The notes under the pieces are model-generated. The model worked only from the letters and a program-made list of their open reading frames with translations, was not told the DNA's origin and did not search any database. 15,818 bases of DNA from an uncultured Oscillospiraceae bacterium (GTDB lineage Bacteria; Bacillota; Clostridia; Oscillospirales; Oscillospiraceae), in assembly GCA_934565425.1 (NCBI GenBank), contig CAKTHW010000034.1, positions 1 through 15,818 of the forward strand. The letters are read 5' to 3'. The position numbers and the translations under genes are program-made. Below, one piece after another: positions 15,779-15,818 of this stretch (the first letter of the stretch is position 1; each line of letters begins with the position of its first letter).

Positions 15779-15818
15779 ATGAGCGAGGTACGTATCCTGC
15801 TGGTGGACAGCGATACCC
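15779..15818 (+). CDS. Response-regulator-like protein, 3'-partial
   Basis: Only 13 codons are in the window: ATG 15779 after AAAGGAGG, then MSEVRILLVDSDT. ILLVDSD is the first strand and acidic pocket of a CheY-like receiver domain, which usually reads ILLVDDD or ILIVDDE; the middle acidic residue is a serine here. The output domain is outside the window. It is divergent from the DUF2442-surface protein operon. Confidence 0.6.
   Translation, partial: MSEVRILLVDSDT

Overview
The window reads as chromosomal DNA of a Gram-positive, endospore-forming Firmicute, most likely one of the GC-rich gut Clostridia (Oscillospirales/Ruminococcaceae-like). The signs are spoVAD and spoVAE, a YlmC/YmxH-type PRC-barrel protein, strong GGAGG ribosome binding sites, canonical sigma-A-like promoters with 17-bp spacers, GC-rich codon use, and a BIG_2-domain surface protein. 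This placement rests on gene content only.

Layout, left to right. (1) 1-1640: the C-terminal part of a TPR-repeat protein whose N-terminus lies off the left edge. It is visibly more A+T-rich than the rest and built from near-identical 126-bp units. The pre-TPR part resembles the winged-helix segment of STAND/NB-ARC ATPases. (2) 1783-3177, minus: spoVAD-spoVAE, the dipicolinic acid uptake genes, without spoVAC next to them. (3) 3372-5549, plus: a cysteine-rich zinc-ribbon protein with a very good promoter, then guaB (IMP dehydrogenase) with a strong terminator. (4) 5685-5960, minus: a PRC-barrel protein. (5) 6098-11600, plus: five tightly packed genes from one clear promoter: a cytoplasmic BspA-like leucine-rich-repeat protein, a VWA protein with a degenerate metallopeptidase-like domain, a MoxR-family AAA+ ATPase, an EFR1-type flavodoxin/ferredoxin fusion and a SAM methyltransferase. 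(6) 11671-12508: a divergent pair, a small dimeric alpha/beta-barrel (ABM-like) protein and an HxlR-family regulator, with back-to-back promoters and short palindromes between them. (7) 12579-15632, minus: two small paralogous DUF2442-like proteins followed by a large secreted Ig-like (BIG_2)/fibronectin-like protein with a 204-bp internal tandem duplication. (8) 15779-end, plus: the start of a response-regulator-like protein, divergent from that operon across a region with an 8-2-8 inverted repeat.

The most interesting unit is the five-gene operon. MoxR ATPases with VWA partners are known as chaperone-like or activation machines (RavA-ViaA, CbbQ-CbbO, NorQ-NorD are named examples). Here the pair carries an LRR protein at the front and a redox protein plus a methyltransferase at the back, and the VWA protein has HMVLH where an HExxH zinc-protease motif would be expected. 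Its function is not known to me; substrate recognition by the LRR protein and ATP-driven remodelling by MoxR/VWA is an inference. No tRNA, rRNA, CRISPR array or insertion sequence was seen. No gene-free stretch exceeds 300 bases.
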